Below, in pieces: positions 15,247-22,451 of a DNA stretch of 38,476 bases. The translations under genes were made by a program, and so were the position numbers. The notes beneath the pieces are model-generated. The model saw nothing but the letters and a program-made list of their open reading frames with translations. It was not told the DNA's origin and did not search any database. Numbering within the stretch: the stretch's first letter is position 1; the number at the start of each line of letters is the position of its first letter. The DNA lies in contig ONOQ01000016.1 of NCBI GenBank assembly GCA_900319485.1, forward strand, positions 1 through 38,476, read 5' to 3'. This stretch comes from an uncultured Bacteroidales bacterium. GTDB taxonomy: Bacteria; Bacteroidota; Bacteroidia; Bacteroidales; UBA932.

Positions 15247-15279
15247 CAAAGGTAGATACGCTCATTTTTGAACTCCAAA
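15247..15279 (-). promoter_or_regulatory. Promoter of the mobilization operon
   Basis: TTTG (15276-15279), a 21-bp spacer and TACCTTTG (15247-15254) form a complete promoter on the minus strand. The rest of the intergenic space to 15420 holds TTTGGCCAAA (15294-15303) and other short inverted repeats. It is the most likely place for oriT, though no known nic site is recognised. Confidence 0.7.
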
Positions 15280-15420
15280 TTTCGGAAGGCGCTTTTGGCC
15301 AAATTTCCCCCAGAAAAAGTGCCAAAACGAAATGCACTACAGGCCCCTGGAAGGCCGATTTTGACGCATCTTAGTTCATTTTCCGCGATTGGCGTTTTAT
15401 CAACTCAAACCGCCCCCGAC

Positions 15421-15449
15421 AAAAGGCCGAAAGCCATAGGGCCTTCGGC
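15421..15449 (-). terminator. Terminator after the DUF4062/HATPase gene
   Basis: A 10-bp stem with one mismatch (15426-15435 with 15440-15449) is followed on the minus strand by TTTT. It lies 37 bp beyond the stop codon of the gene at 15486. Confidence 0.65.
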
Positions 15450-15485
15450 TATTGGGGTGAAAAAGAAAGGGGGATGGGTGATTTG

Positions 15486-17027
15486 TCAGTGCTCTGACAA
15501 ATATTTCTTCAGTACCTCCCTACCTGCTTCAGTAATCCGGTATTTTTGAGTGGGGCTTTTCGGTGATTCAGGTTGGGTTCTTTCCACAAGGTCGGAATCA
15601 AGCGCCGGGGTTAAGTAATTGTCTTGGAACATTGGTCGGCTCGTGAAACCGAGCTTGTCCATCATCTCGCGCATAGACATTTCTCCCGATAAAGCCAAAA
15701 GCAGGCGGATTACGGAGTCACTTACTTGTCCTCTACTTGCACTATTACTTGCACTATTACTTGCACTGTTACTTGTACTGTCACTTGTCCCCTCATCCTG
15801 TCCGGGCTTCTCTTTACGCCAGATAACCACGCGAAAATCTTCTTCTTGATGATATTCCGGGTCCTTCAATCCCTTGCCTTTACATAAGGTTACGATATCT
15901 TCAGTGCCCGTCCCAACCTTATCTATGTATCCGGTCCAGAACATTGGATCGGCCAGAAGCGGATTGGCGGGAAGCGATTTGTGCGGCTCAAGAAGCTTTT
16001 TAACTGTTAGCCCGTATGGCAGTTGTCCGGGATTCCAAACTTCCAGACGGTTACGGAACAGCATTACCTGCACACTGGCATTGCTCGTATAATCACGATG
16101 GCAGACGGCGTTTACGATGGCTTCTTTTACGGCATCATAAGGCAGTTCGTATTCAGTGGGAACTTCGGCAGTATCGCCTTCTGCGCGCGTTCCTGTCCAG
16201 TTGTCAATCCGGCTCATCACAAACGATGTTGCCTGGTCAATCATCTCAAAGACGGTTCCATGGTAAATCTGATAACTGGGCAGAGGTTTCTCTACAACAT
16301 TTCCATAAAACTGAACACATTTGACCTCTGAAGTGATGAAGAAACGCTGCGGACGCTTGCCGAACAAAAGAATGGCGGCGTTAGCAATCCGTCCGTTTTC
16401 GTCCATAAGAGATAAATGAGTAAGTAATTCGGTCGGAGTTGAGTCCAGTGGCAGAGGAAAACCGCGTTTCTTTCTGGCGGTACGGATAAATGCGCTCATC
16501 TTTTCCTCGTCCAGATCGTCCAACTTAGCTTTTGTATCAAAGGCGGCGTCGAACGGCTGCCAGCGGATATATTCCTTTTCCTCCAGGTAGCGGACCAAAG
16601 CGGCATAAACGGAGGCCCTTAAGTCCTCGATATTCACGAATGTTTTACGGACGATGTCACGTTCGGCCTTTTGAATCAGTGCTGTCTCCTTAGGATGGCG
16701 GTCTTGTTCATTCGTGCTCTTGATAAAGATAAGACGCGACTTATGCAGTTCCGCAGCAAGATCATATTCTCTTTCTGTGGGAGAAACGCCCTCGGCATCC
16801 TCGAAACCATACTTAATGCCGTAGAGTCCAAGGTAGATATCGGAAGCTTCGACTTCGCTCAGGTACACCTGCTGAGGGGATGCCTCGTTAGCAGGGACAT
16901 CCTCGAAAATGAAGGTCTCAAAGAACTTGCCCAACAGAGCATCTGTCCTTATGTAGTTGTTCAGCATAGCCCTCTCTTGGGCAAATTCGCTCTGAACGCT
17001 GCTGATGAAGATCCTTATCCTTTGCAT
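15486..17027 (-). CDS. DUF4062-HATPase_c_4-winged helix protein
   Basis: The 513-aa protein has an N-terminal DUF4062 domain (about residues 3-150: RIRIFISSVQSEFAQER, VYLSEVEASDIYLGLYG, PTEREYDLAAE). The second part is of the RecG-like COG2865 type: NGRIANAAILLFGKRPQ, the ATP-binding N-box VKEAIVNAVCHRDYT, LEVWNPGQLP and VGTGTEDIVTLCK. A Ser/Asn repeat linker and a winged-helix-like C-terminus with ITEAGREVLKKYL follow. COG2865 proteins usually carry an AlbA_2/Schlafen domain at the N-terminus; here DUF4062, a TIR/nucleotide-hydrolase-like fold seen in several defence proteins, takes its place. A role in defence or regulation of the element is an inference. It has its own strong promoter and terminator. 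Confidence 0.8.
   Translation of the reverse strand: MQRIRIFISSVQSEFAQERAMLNNYIRTDALLGKFFETFIFEDVPANEASPQQVYLSEVEASDIYLGLYGIKYGFEDAEGVSPTEREYDLAAELHKSRLIFIKSTNEQDRHPKETALIQKAERDIVRKTFVNIEDLRASVYAALVRYLEEKEYIRWQPFDAAFDTKAKLDDLDEEKMSAFIRTARKKRGFPLPLDSTPTELLTHLSLMDENGRIANAAILLFGKRPQRFFITSEVKCVQFYGNVVEKPLPSYQIYHGTVFEMIDQATSFVMSRIDNWTGTRAEGDTAEVPTEYELPYDAVKEAIVNAVCHRDYTSNASVQVMLFRNRLEVWNPGQLPYGLTVKKLLEPHKSLPANPLLADPMFWTGYIDKVGTGTEDIVTLCKGKGLKDPEYHQEEDFRVVIWRKEKPGQDEGTSDSTSNSASNSASNSASRGQVSDSVIRLLLALSGEMSMREMMDKLGFTSRPMFQDNYLTPALDSDLVERTQPESPKSPTQKYRITEAGREVLKKYLSEH
15735..15782. repeat. 12-bp tandem repeat within the DUF4062/HATPase gene
   Basis: Four units of ACTTGCACTATT (two exact, two with one or three changes) encode a Asn/Ser/Ala linker on the minus strand. 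Copy-number change would keep the frame and alter linker length. Confidence 0.75.
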
Positions 17028-17046
17028 ACGTGTCTTAGTCCTCCTA

Positions 17047-17076
17047 CAAAGATATGTATTCTTCTTGATGTCGCAA
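17047..17076 (-). promoter_or_regulatory. Promoter of the DUF4062/HATPase gene
   Basis: TATCTTTG (17047-17054) with TTG (17074-17076, part of TTTTG) 19 bp upstream. It ends 19 nt before the ATG at 17027, close to the family consensus. Confidence 0.75.
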
Positions 17077-17085
17077 AATGCGAAG

Positions 17086-18447
17086 TCAAATTAAGGAATT
17101 GAATTTGGCCATGGACTGGACCTTGATGGAATCAACGATGTCAATGTAGGGTTTCATGGATTTGTAGTCGCTGTGGCCGGTCCATTTCATTACCACATCC
17201 GGGGGAATCCCCAGGGAGAGGGCGTTGACGATGAAGGTGCGGCGGCCGGTGTGGGTACCGATGAGCTGATACTTGGGATAAATAGTGTCCGTGCGTACAT
17301 TCCCTTTGTAGGTGGTCACCCGGATCTCTTCATCGATAGCGGCCAATTTGCAAAGCTTCTTGACATCCCGGTTCATGGCCTGGTTGGTCAGGTTGGGAAG
17401 CGCCTTGTTGTCTTTAAAGGGGACATCCTTGTACTTCTCCAGAATGGCTTTGGTGATGTCGTTCAGCTCGACGGAGATGCTGTCGGCCGTCTTGACAGTA
17501 GTAATTTCAATGTGGTCTCCCTTGATGTCGCTGCGGCGGAGGTTGTTGGCGTCGGAGTGCCGAAGGCCGGAGAAGCAGCAGAAGAGCAGTACATCCCGAA
17601 CCGGATCCAGGAAGGCCTTATCGGCCGTCAGCTCCAGCGCCCGGATTTGCTTGATTTCCTCTTTTGTCAGGTATATGACACGCTTCTGCGTCTTTTTGAG
17701 GGTTGGATGGAAGGATTTATAGCTGCGGTTTGTGTTGAATCCTTTCTCGGAGGCCCAGTTCAGGAACCATTTAAGGTAGTCAATCTTCTTTTCAATGGTA
17801 GAGTTTTTGAGGCCGGTCACATCTTCCGGGTCATATTCCTTCCTGTCCCCTTTCTTTTTCCGGGGAGTACGCAGCGACTTCGTGTCCCTCAGGTAGGTGA
17901 CGAAAGCAGTGAGAACATCTTCATCCAGTTCGGTGAACTTGATGCCGGACCTGAACTTATGCAGATCATTCCTCAGTGCCGCCCACTTTTGGAAAGTAGC
18001 CTCCGTCCAGGCGTTTTTTTCTCCACACTCGGCCGTAAACTTGTCAAATACTTCAAAGAAACCGGGGGCCTTGGGCTTGCGCTCCTTCTTCTCCTCGGCA
18101 GGCTTGGACGGAACAGTACCGTTAAGGCGCTGTTCATACTTCACTTTCAGTTCCTCAATCGTCGGGTTCTTATCCGTAGCCTCGAAGAACTTGAATGCAG
18201 TATCCATCTGGTCCCGGACATTGCGGAGCTCGTTGTTGATAGCTTGCGCCGTCTCCCCCTTCGGCCCCACGTATCCTTCGGCCACCAGCTGCAACTGATC
18301 ATCCCAGGTCGACAAGTTATTGATCTGGCATCCGGTCTTGGTGTCAAAACGGCGGCCGTTGAAAGTAACCCTCATCCTGATCTGGAAGAGGTTCCCGTCC
18401 TTCCCGTAAGGACGAAGCTTGAAAGCGATATTTCTCTTAATCTTCAT
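17086..18447 (-). CDS. int: Tyrosine integrase of the mobilizable element
   Basis: The 453-aa protein has an N-terminal arm-type DNA-binding domain (about residues 5-105), a SAM-like core-binding domain (about 128-235) and a catalytic domain. Catalytic residues are visible: Arg296 in GLRHSDA, His399 and Arg402 in HTGRR, His425 in TGHSD and Tyr434 in MKPYIDI. It belongs to the Bacteroidetes integrase group that targets tRNA genes. It lies at the right end, reading inward, with its start 129 bp from attR. It should catalyse recombination between the 21-bp cores. No clear TAnnTTTG promoter is seen; the direct repeat at 18467-18491 sits where the promoter should be, so integrase binding could autoregulate it. 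Confidence 0.93.
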   Translation of the reverse strand: MKIKRNIAFKLRPYGKDGNLFQIRMRVTFNGRRFDTKTGCQINNLSTWDDQLQLVAEGYVGPKGETAQAINNELRNVRDQMDTAFKFFEATDKNPTIEELKVKYEQRLNGTVPSKPAEEKKERKPKAPGFFEVFDKFTAECGEKNAWTEATFQKWAALRNDLHKFRSGIKFTELDEDVLTAFVTYLRDTKSLRTPRKKKGDRKEYDPEDVTGLKNSTIEKKIDYLKWFLNWASEKGFNTNRSYKSFHPTLKKTQKRVIYLTKEEIKQIRALELTADKAFLDPVRDVLLFCCFSGLRHSDANNLRRSDIKGDHIEITTVKTADSISVELNDITKAILEKYKDVPFKDNKALPNLTNQAMNRDVKKLCKLAAIDEEIRVTTYKGNVRTDTIYPKYQLIGTHTGRRTFIVNALSLGIPPDVVMKWTGHSDYKSMKPYIDIVDSIKVQSMAKFNSLI

Positions 18448-18466
18448 AGCGCATTTTTGTCAAATC

Positions 18467-18491
18467 GTGGCCCAATAATGGCCCAATTTTG
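18467..18491. repeat. Element-end direct repeat (candidate integrase arm site), right copy
   Basis: Tandem GGCCCAA units ending ATGGCCCAATTTTG match the left block at 4831-4856. The block lies between the integrase start codon and attR. Confidence 0.5.
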
Positions 18492-18576
18492 AGTGTAGCC
18501 GCTTGACTACGACTGCAATAATACGCAATAGAAATCATTTAAACAAGGGTTCCTGCACGGGATTGCACTTCGTTTA

Positions 18577-18597
18577 CGAATCCCTCACTCACCGCAA
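18577..18597 (+). repeat. Attachment site attR
   Basis: This is an exact copy of the 21-bp tRNA-Ser 3' end. The 5' part of the tRNA is absent here. The last two codons and stop of the dipeptide epimerase gene lie within it on the other strand. Confidence 0.88.
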
Positions 18598-19710
18598 TAG
18601 CTGTACGCCTATCCCCGGCCTGTCCGGGAGGGATAATCGGCCATCAATAACCTTCACGCCGTCAAAGCGGTCGTTGGAGATGAGGAGGTTGCCGTCAAGG
18701 TCGGCAAAATCAACGTACGGAGAGAACTGCGCCGCGGCCGATATTCCGCAGGAGGTTTCCGTCATACATCCCACCATCACTTTCATCCCAAGGGCGCGGG
18801 CCATCTGGGCCATACGCCAGCCTTCGCGCATACCCGTGCACTTCATCAGTTTGATGTTGATGCCGGAGTAGGCTCCCTGGATGGAGGGGATATCGGCAAG
18901 TCTCTGGATGCTTTCATCGGCAAAGATGGGGAGGGGACTGCGCTCCGTGAGCCAGGCGTTGTCGTCCAGGCGCTCCTTTGCCATAGGCTGCTCCACCATC
19001 ACTACGCCCTGCTCCCTGAGCCAGAAAATCTCTTCAAGGGCCTTCTCCCTGTCTTTCCAGCCCTGATTTGCGTCTACGGCAAGGGGGACGTCCGTGACGG
19101 AGCGGATGGCGCGGATCATTTCCTGGTCAGTGTCAAGGCCAACCTTGACCTTAAGGATATTGAACTTGCCGGCGGCTTCCAGCGTCTTTTCCCGCACAAC
19201 CTCTTCAGTATCAATGCCGATAGTAAACGTTGTGGAGGGCGCCTTTCCGGGGTCAAGGCCCCAGATGCGGTACCAGGGCTCTCCGATGAGTTTTCCAACA
19301 AGGTCGTGAAGCGCTATGTCTACGGCTGCCTTGGCGGCGGAATCTCCGGGGGAGAGGCTGTCTACGTAGGAGAGGATGTCTTCAATCCTGAATGGGTCAC
19401 TGAACTGACTCAGGTCCACTTTGTCAAGGAACCTGCACACGGATTCCACGCTCTGGCCAAGATAAGGCGGCATTGATGCCTCTCCGTATCCGGTAACGCC
19501 CTCCCAGGATATTTCCACCTGGACATCAGGGGTGACGGTACGGCTGTATGAAGCCACCGTGAAGGTGTGCCTCAGTTGAAGTTCATACGGGAAGAACTTC
19601 ATTCTGAGGGGGCCTCCGGAACGCCTTGGCGTGAAGCCCTTGCAGCCGATGATGGATGCCCCGGCAGCAGCCAGGGCGGCGGTTTTCAGGAAATCTCTCC
19701 TATTCTGCAT
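18589..19710 (-). CDS. L-Ala-D/L-Glu (dipeptide) epimerase, exported
   Basis: The 373-aa enolase-superfamily protein has the dipeptide epimerase pattern: KVKVG (Lys acid/base pair), AVDANQGW, MVEQP, ADES metal ligands, and INIKLMKCTG (second Lys), with C-terminal GCMTETSCG. It converts L-Ala-D-Glu from murein peptides to L-Ala-L-Glu. The N-terminus MQNRRDFLKTAALAAAG is a Tat-like twin-arginine signal, followed by Cys in IIGC, so it may be an exported lipoprotein. I chose the ATG at 19710; the frame extends further but only that start gives the signal. It overlaps the NlpC/P60 gene by 11 nt, matching a YkfC-YkfB type pathway. Its stop lies inside attR. Confidence 0.88.
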   Translation of the reverse strand: MQNRRDFLKTAALAAAGASIIGCKGFTPRRSGGPLRMKFFPYELQLRHTFTVASYSRTVTPDVQVEISWEGVTGYGEASMPPYLGQSVESVCRFLDKVDLSQFSDPFRIEDILSYVDSLSPGDSAAKAAVDIALHDLVGKLIGEPWYRIWGLDPGKAPSTTFTIGIDTEEVVREKTLEAAGKFNILKVKVGLDTDQEMIRAIRSVTDVPLAVDANQGWKDREKALEEIFWLREQGVVMVEQPMAKERLDDNAWLTERSPLPIFADESIQRLADIPSIQGAYSGINIKLMKCTGMREGWRMAQMARALGMKVMVGCMTETSCGISAAAQFSPYVDFADLDGNLLISNDRFDGVKVIDGRLSLPDRPGIGVQLLR

Positions 19711-20653
19711 AGAAGGGAGTGGTGAGAGTGGTTGTGATGTCCGGCATCTGGTCCACGTAGGGGAGTATGCGGCCGCCGAAAAGATAGCGGTCCGTGTTGT
19801 AGGAGTCATACTCCGGATCCCTGGGATTGAAACTTCCAATCTTCACATAACCAAGCGAATGGATGAATTTTTCGTCTCCAAGGTAGAATCCAACGTGAGA
19901 TACGCGCGGCCTGCCGTTCTCCCTCCTTGAACCAAAGAATACAAGGTCTCCGGGCTGGAGGGCATCCCTGTCTTCGATGGTTTCTCCCACCTTGCTCTGG
20001 GGGCCTGCGTCACGGGGAATTATAATGTCGTGCATAAATAGGACGGTCCTCACATAACCGCTGCAGTCCATTCCCTTGGGGGACATTCCCGCCCAGATAT
20101 AGGGGAATCCCAGCATACTCTTTGCCGTTGCAAGGATGGCTTCCGGGCTCCGGTCCAGAGTCATCCTCCATTCCCTTTCAACCATAGCAACCTTACGCTG
20201 AATCCACCCCTGACGGCCGTCCGGGAACTCAACCTTCAGCCAGGCGCCGCGCTTTTTGAGGAGTTTGAGCCTGTCTCCTGCCACAACGTCGGAGATTGTT
20301 TCGCTGCGGGTGGAGGATTTTGCGTATACAACACCCGTAAGCGCCGTCACAACGGCCTTTGGGGCCGCATTCCAGGCGTGGTACTCATCAAAGGACATAC
20401 GCGTTATGGCGGCGTAATGCACCCAGCCTGAATAATCGTCGGGGGTATCAATCTCCGGCCAGGGGTAAGGCTTGGAGTCGCTGTTGCCGATAATATGTAC
20501 CGGGGTTCCCAGAAGGGCCTGGGACACCATTTCTGCGTCAAAATCGGGGGTGCTGCGAAGATTGCAGACGGAGATGTTCACCACTCCGTATTCCTGGGCG
20601 CCGAGGCTGAAGAAACAGAGAATGGCAATAGATAAGAGTATCAGTCTTTTCAT
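19700..20653 (-). CDS. NlpC/P60 murein peptide hydrolase with SH3 domains (YkfC-like)
   Basis: The 317-aa protein has a signal peptide (residues 1-19), two SH3b-type domains (about 20-95 and 100-160) and a C-terminal NlpC/P60 domain. The catalytic residues are Cys197 in MDCSGYV, His253 in VSHVGF and His265 in FIHSLG. YkfC-like enzymes cut the gamma-D-Glu to L-Lys/meso-DAP bond of murein stem peptides with a free N-terminal L-Ala. That releases L-Ala-D-Glu, the substrate of the epimerase encoded next. Its start codon overlaps the stop of the upstream acyltransferase gene (ATGA). Confidence 0.9.
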   Translation of the reverse strand: MKRLILLSIAILCFFSLGAQEYGVVNISVCNLRSTPDFDAEMVSQALLGTPVHIIGNSDSKPYPWPEIDTPDDYSGWVHYAAITRMSFDEYHAWNAAPKAVVTALTGVVYAKSSTRSETISDVVAGDRLKLLKKRGAWLKVEFPDGRQGWIQRKVAMVEREWRMTLDRSPEAILATAKSMLGFPYIWAGMSPKGMDCSGYVRTVLFMHDIIIPRDAGPQSKVGETIEDRDALQPGDLVFFGSRRENGRPRVSHVGFYLGDEKFIHSLGYVKIGSFNPRDPEYDSYNTDRYLFGGRILPYVDQMPDITTTLTTPFYAE

Positions 20654-21561
20654 ACTTCTTTGAAATACAGGGGCCAGCGTTCTTTGTCAATATCCGGCAG
20701 ATGAATCTTGATGCCGATCTCCCTTACGCCACCGAATTCCTCAAAAATAGCGGCGCCGTAATAGCGCATGGTGGTGGTGAGGTTCATATAAGACTTCAGG
20801 ATGGGAGGGAGATATAGTTTATTTTTGATGAAGAAGGATGTGAGCGCACGGAAATTGGCGCGGAACTCCTTTGCCGAGAACAGTTTGCGGGCATTCCTGG
20901 CGGCAGGTGCCACATATGGCTTGATGGGAGATATCTCGTTGTCTATGCAGCAATGCTTCTTCATAAATGAAATGACAAGCGAGAAAGCCTCCTTGGGATA
21001 ATCCTGATAGAATGTAACCTTCCCGAACACATCTGTCATCTTTCCGTCCCTTGCAACCACGCAGATGCCCTTGAACAGGCAGTCCAGAATGAAGATGCTC
21101 TTCCTGGCAGAACTTGTCCTCTGGTGGTCTTCCACTATATATGAACGGCTCAGTTCCATTGTATGAGGCAATTCTTCCTTCATGAATTTCTCTGAGAAAT
21201 GGAACATATGCGCTGCGGGAATCATAGGCTGGCCTTCATCATCCACTTTCATATCATAGCCGTATACAAAACGGTAGCCGCCGCAGATGCATTCGTCCTC
21301 AGCGTCCCAGATGACAAGTTGCTTCACCTTGAATGAAGGGTCTGTGTCAAAGGGCTCCAGGTCACAGGCCAGGCCGGTGCCGGCGCCGCCCTTCCGGAAG
21401 GCGATCTCCCTCAATCGGCCCACTTCCCTTAAAATACTGGGGAAAGAGGAATCTATGCAGTAGACCTTTATGTCACCGCGGGATGCTTCCGTGAGTTCCG
21501 GAGCGCGGCTGAACTCCTCTTTGAGGAGGCCGATGTCTATAGGATCAATGATTGGTTCCAT
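20650..21561 (-). CDS. glsB: Probable glycine N-acyltransferase, glycine lipid synthesis
   Basis: The 303-aa protein is of the hemolysin/OlsB-like GNAT N-acyltransferase family: LREIAFRKGGAGTG near residue 50, CICGGYRFVYGYD, FMKEELPHTMELSRSYI, and the characteristic TDVFGKVTFYQDYP. In Bacteroides the homologue GlsB N-acylates glycine with a 3-hydroxy fatty acid, the first step of glycine lipid (flavolipin-type) synthesis. The neighbour immediately upstream is a PlsC-like O-acyltransferase, as for GlsA. The assignment is by family and by the paired context. It is cytoplasmic, at the inner membrane. Confidence 0.75.
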   Translation of the reverse strand: MEPIIDPIDIGLLKEEFSRAPELTEASRGDIKVYCIDSSFPSILREVGRLREIAFRKGGAGTGLACDLEPFDTDPSFKVKQLVIWDAEDECICGGYRFVYGYDMKVDDEGQPMIPAAHMFHFSEKFMKEELPHTMELSRSYIVEDHQRTSSARKSIFILDCLFKGICVVARDGKMTDVFGKVTFYQDYPKEAFSLVISFMKKHCCIDNEISPIKPYVAPAARNARKLFSAKEFRANFRALTSFFIKNKLYLPPILKSYMNLTTTMRYYGAAIFEEFGGVREIGIKIHLPDIDKERWPLYFKEV

Positions 21562-21567
21562 TGTGGT

Positions 21568-22389
21568 TCAGTCTTGTTTTAGCGCGTACACTTGCTCCCT
21601 GACGTATTGCGCCCATTCCGTGTCCGATTTCTCTGAGGTAAAGGTTTGCCAGGGGATGGGTTTTCCTATGACCATCTTGAAATGCTGCCCGCGGTAGCCG
21701 AACAGTTCGTCCGGGAGGGTGAACATCTCAAGGTTCAGTTTTATCTTGAAAAACTTGCGGAAAGCCGCAATGCGGTAGAAGCGTTTTGAATTCTGGCCGG
21801 AGAACCATACGGGGATGATGTCCCTTTTTGTCTCACGGCTTTTGGTTATGAAGGTTTTCTTCCATTCAAGGTCCTGGACAACGCCGTCAATCTTCCTGGA
21901 GCATGCTCCGGCAGGGAAAAACAGAACCTGACGGTCACTGTGGAAGGCTTCGTTCAGAAGGCCCGCAAGTTCCCTTGCCTGGGCTCCCATCTTGTTTACG
22001 GGAATGAGGTAATAGGCAAGTTGCTTGATGTTGAGGAGGAAATTGTTGGCGGGGGTAATCACCTTGTCATTATACTTCCCTGCCAGGAATCCAAGTTCCA
22101 GCCCGGCATCGGCCCCGCCAAGCGGATGGTTGGAGGCAAAAGTGAAAAGGCCCTCTGCGGGAATGTTTTCCTCTCCTATTATAGTGAGCTTCACGTCAAT
22201 GTCCTCGAAGAAGCAGTCCACGAAGTCTGCGCCCACCTTTCCCTTACGGAAATTGCGGTTGAAATCCTCCTCATGGATGAACTTTCGGAGGAAACTCATG
22301 ACGGGCCCCGGCAGCAGTTTGCCTTGGTTCACTTTTCTCACAACAGCATCCGTGTCTATGAGAATGCTTTGGTTCTGGGGCATTTCCAT
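21568..22389 (-). CDS. glsA: Probable O-acyltransferase of glycine lipid synthesis
   Basis: The roughly 273-aa protein is a PlsC-like acyltransferase. The HX4D motif is SNHPLGGADAG, and the FFPAGACSRK box and KPIPW region also fit. With GlsB it would add the second acyl group to N-acyl glycine. Starts at 22389 and 22383 are possible (MEMPQNQ or MPQNQ); an upstream ATG at 22416 is within the promoter region and is rejected. The gap to glsB is 6 bp. It appears to be the first gene of a four-gene operon glsA-glsB-nlpC/P60-epimerase. The -7 element ends 5 nt before the ATG at 22389, so the leader is very short. Confidence 0.75.
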   Translation of the reverse strand: MEMPQNQSILIDTDAVVRKVNQGKLLPGPVMSFLRKFIHEEDFNRNFRKGKVGADFVDCFFEDIDVKLTIIGEENIPAEGLFTFASNHPLGGADAGLELGFLAGKYNDKVITPANNFLLNIKQLAYYLIPVNKMGAQARELAGLLNEAFHSDRQVLFFPAGACSRKIDGVVQDLEWKKTFITKSRETKRDIIPVWFSGQNSKRFYRIAAFRKFFKIKLNLEMFTLPDELFGYRGQHFKMVIGKPIPWQTFTSEKSDTEWAQYVREQVYALKQD

Positions 22390-22394
22390 ATCCA

Positions 22395-22402
22395 CAAAGA
22401 TA
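22395..22402 (-). promoter_or_regulatory. Promoter -7 element for the glsA operon
   Basis: TATCTTTG on the minus strand, directly after the pnp terminator. No TTG is seen in the T-rich spacer. Confidence 0.6.
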
Positions 22403-22404
22403 AT

Positions 22405-22435
22405 AAAAAAAGACATCCGCCGGATGTCTTTTTTT
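22405..22435 (-). terminator. Terminator of pnp
   Basis: GACATCC and GGATGTC around a GCC loop are flanked by seven A and seven T, making a 14-bp stem with a strong T tract on either strand. It lies 17 bp past the pnp stop codon. Confidence 0.85.
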
Positions 22436-22451
22436 ACTAATTGATTAAGAT

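Larger units (their letters stand above)
4698..18597. mobile_element. Integrative mobilizable element in tRNA-Ser (13.9 kb)
   Basis: The boundaries are a 21-bp perfect direct repeat: the tRNA-Ser 3' end at 4698-4718 and a second copy at 18577-18597. A tyrosine integrase sits at the right end. Mobilization genes (relaxase, MobC-like protein, DUF3853 HTH protein, membrane coiled-coil protein) form an operon at 12351-15210. No type IV secretion or conjugation genes are present, so it should need a helper element for transfer. Cargo comprises GNAT, barstar-like protein, beta-propeller lipoprotein, membrane LytTR regulator, sigma-barrel fusion, methyltransferase, serpin and a DUF4062/HATPase protein. 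Excision between the repeats would release 13,879 bp and restore one tRNA 3' end. Confidence 0.88.

Noticed and set aside
15268-15549. 93-codon plus-strand frame
   Set aside because: It covers the mob promoter region, the terminator hairpin and the end of the DUF4062 gene. The composition is not protein-like.
15735-15782. Tandem repeat as a CRISPR or promoter array
   Set aside because: It is a coding 12-bp microsatellite within the DUF4062/HATPase gene and keeps its frame.
17173-18492. 439-codon plus-strand frame
   Set aside because: It is the antisense shadow of the integrase gene, whose catalytic residues are all present on the minus strand.
18551-18597. Possible second tRNA-Ser at the right end of the element
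   Set aside because: Only the 21-bp 3' part matches. There is no D arm or anticodon arm, so it is attR, not a gene.
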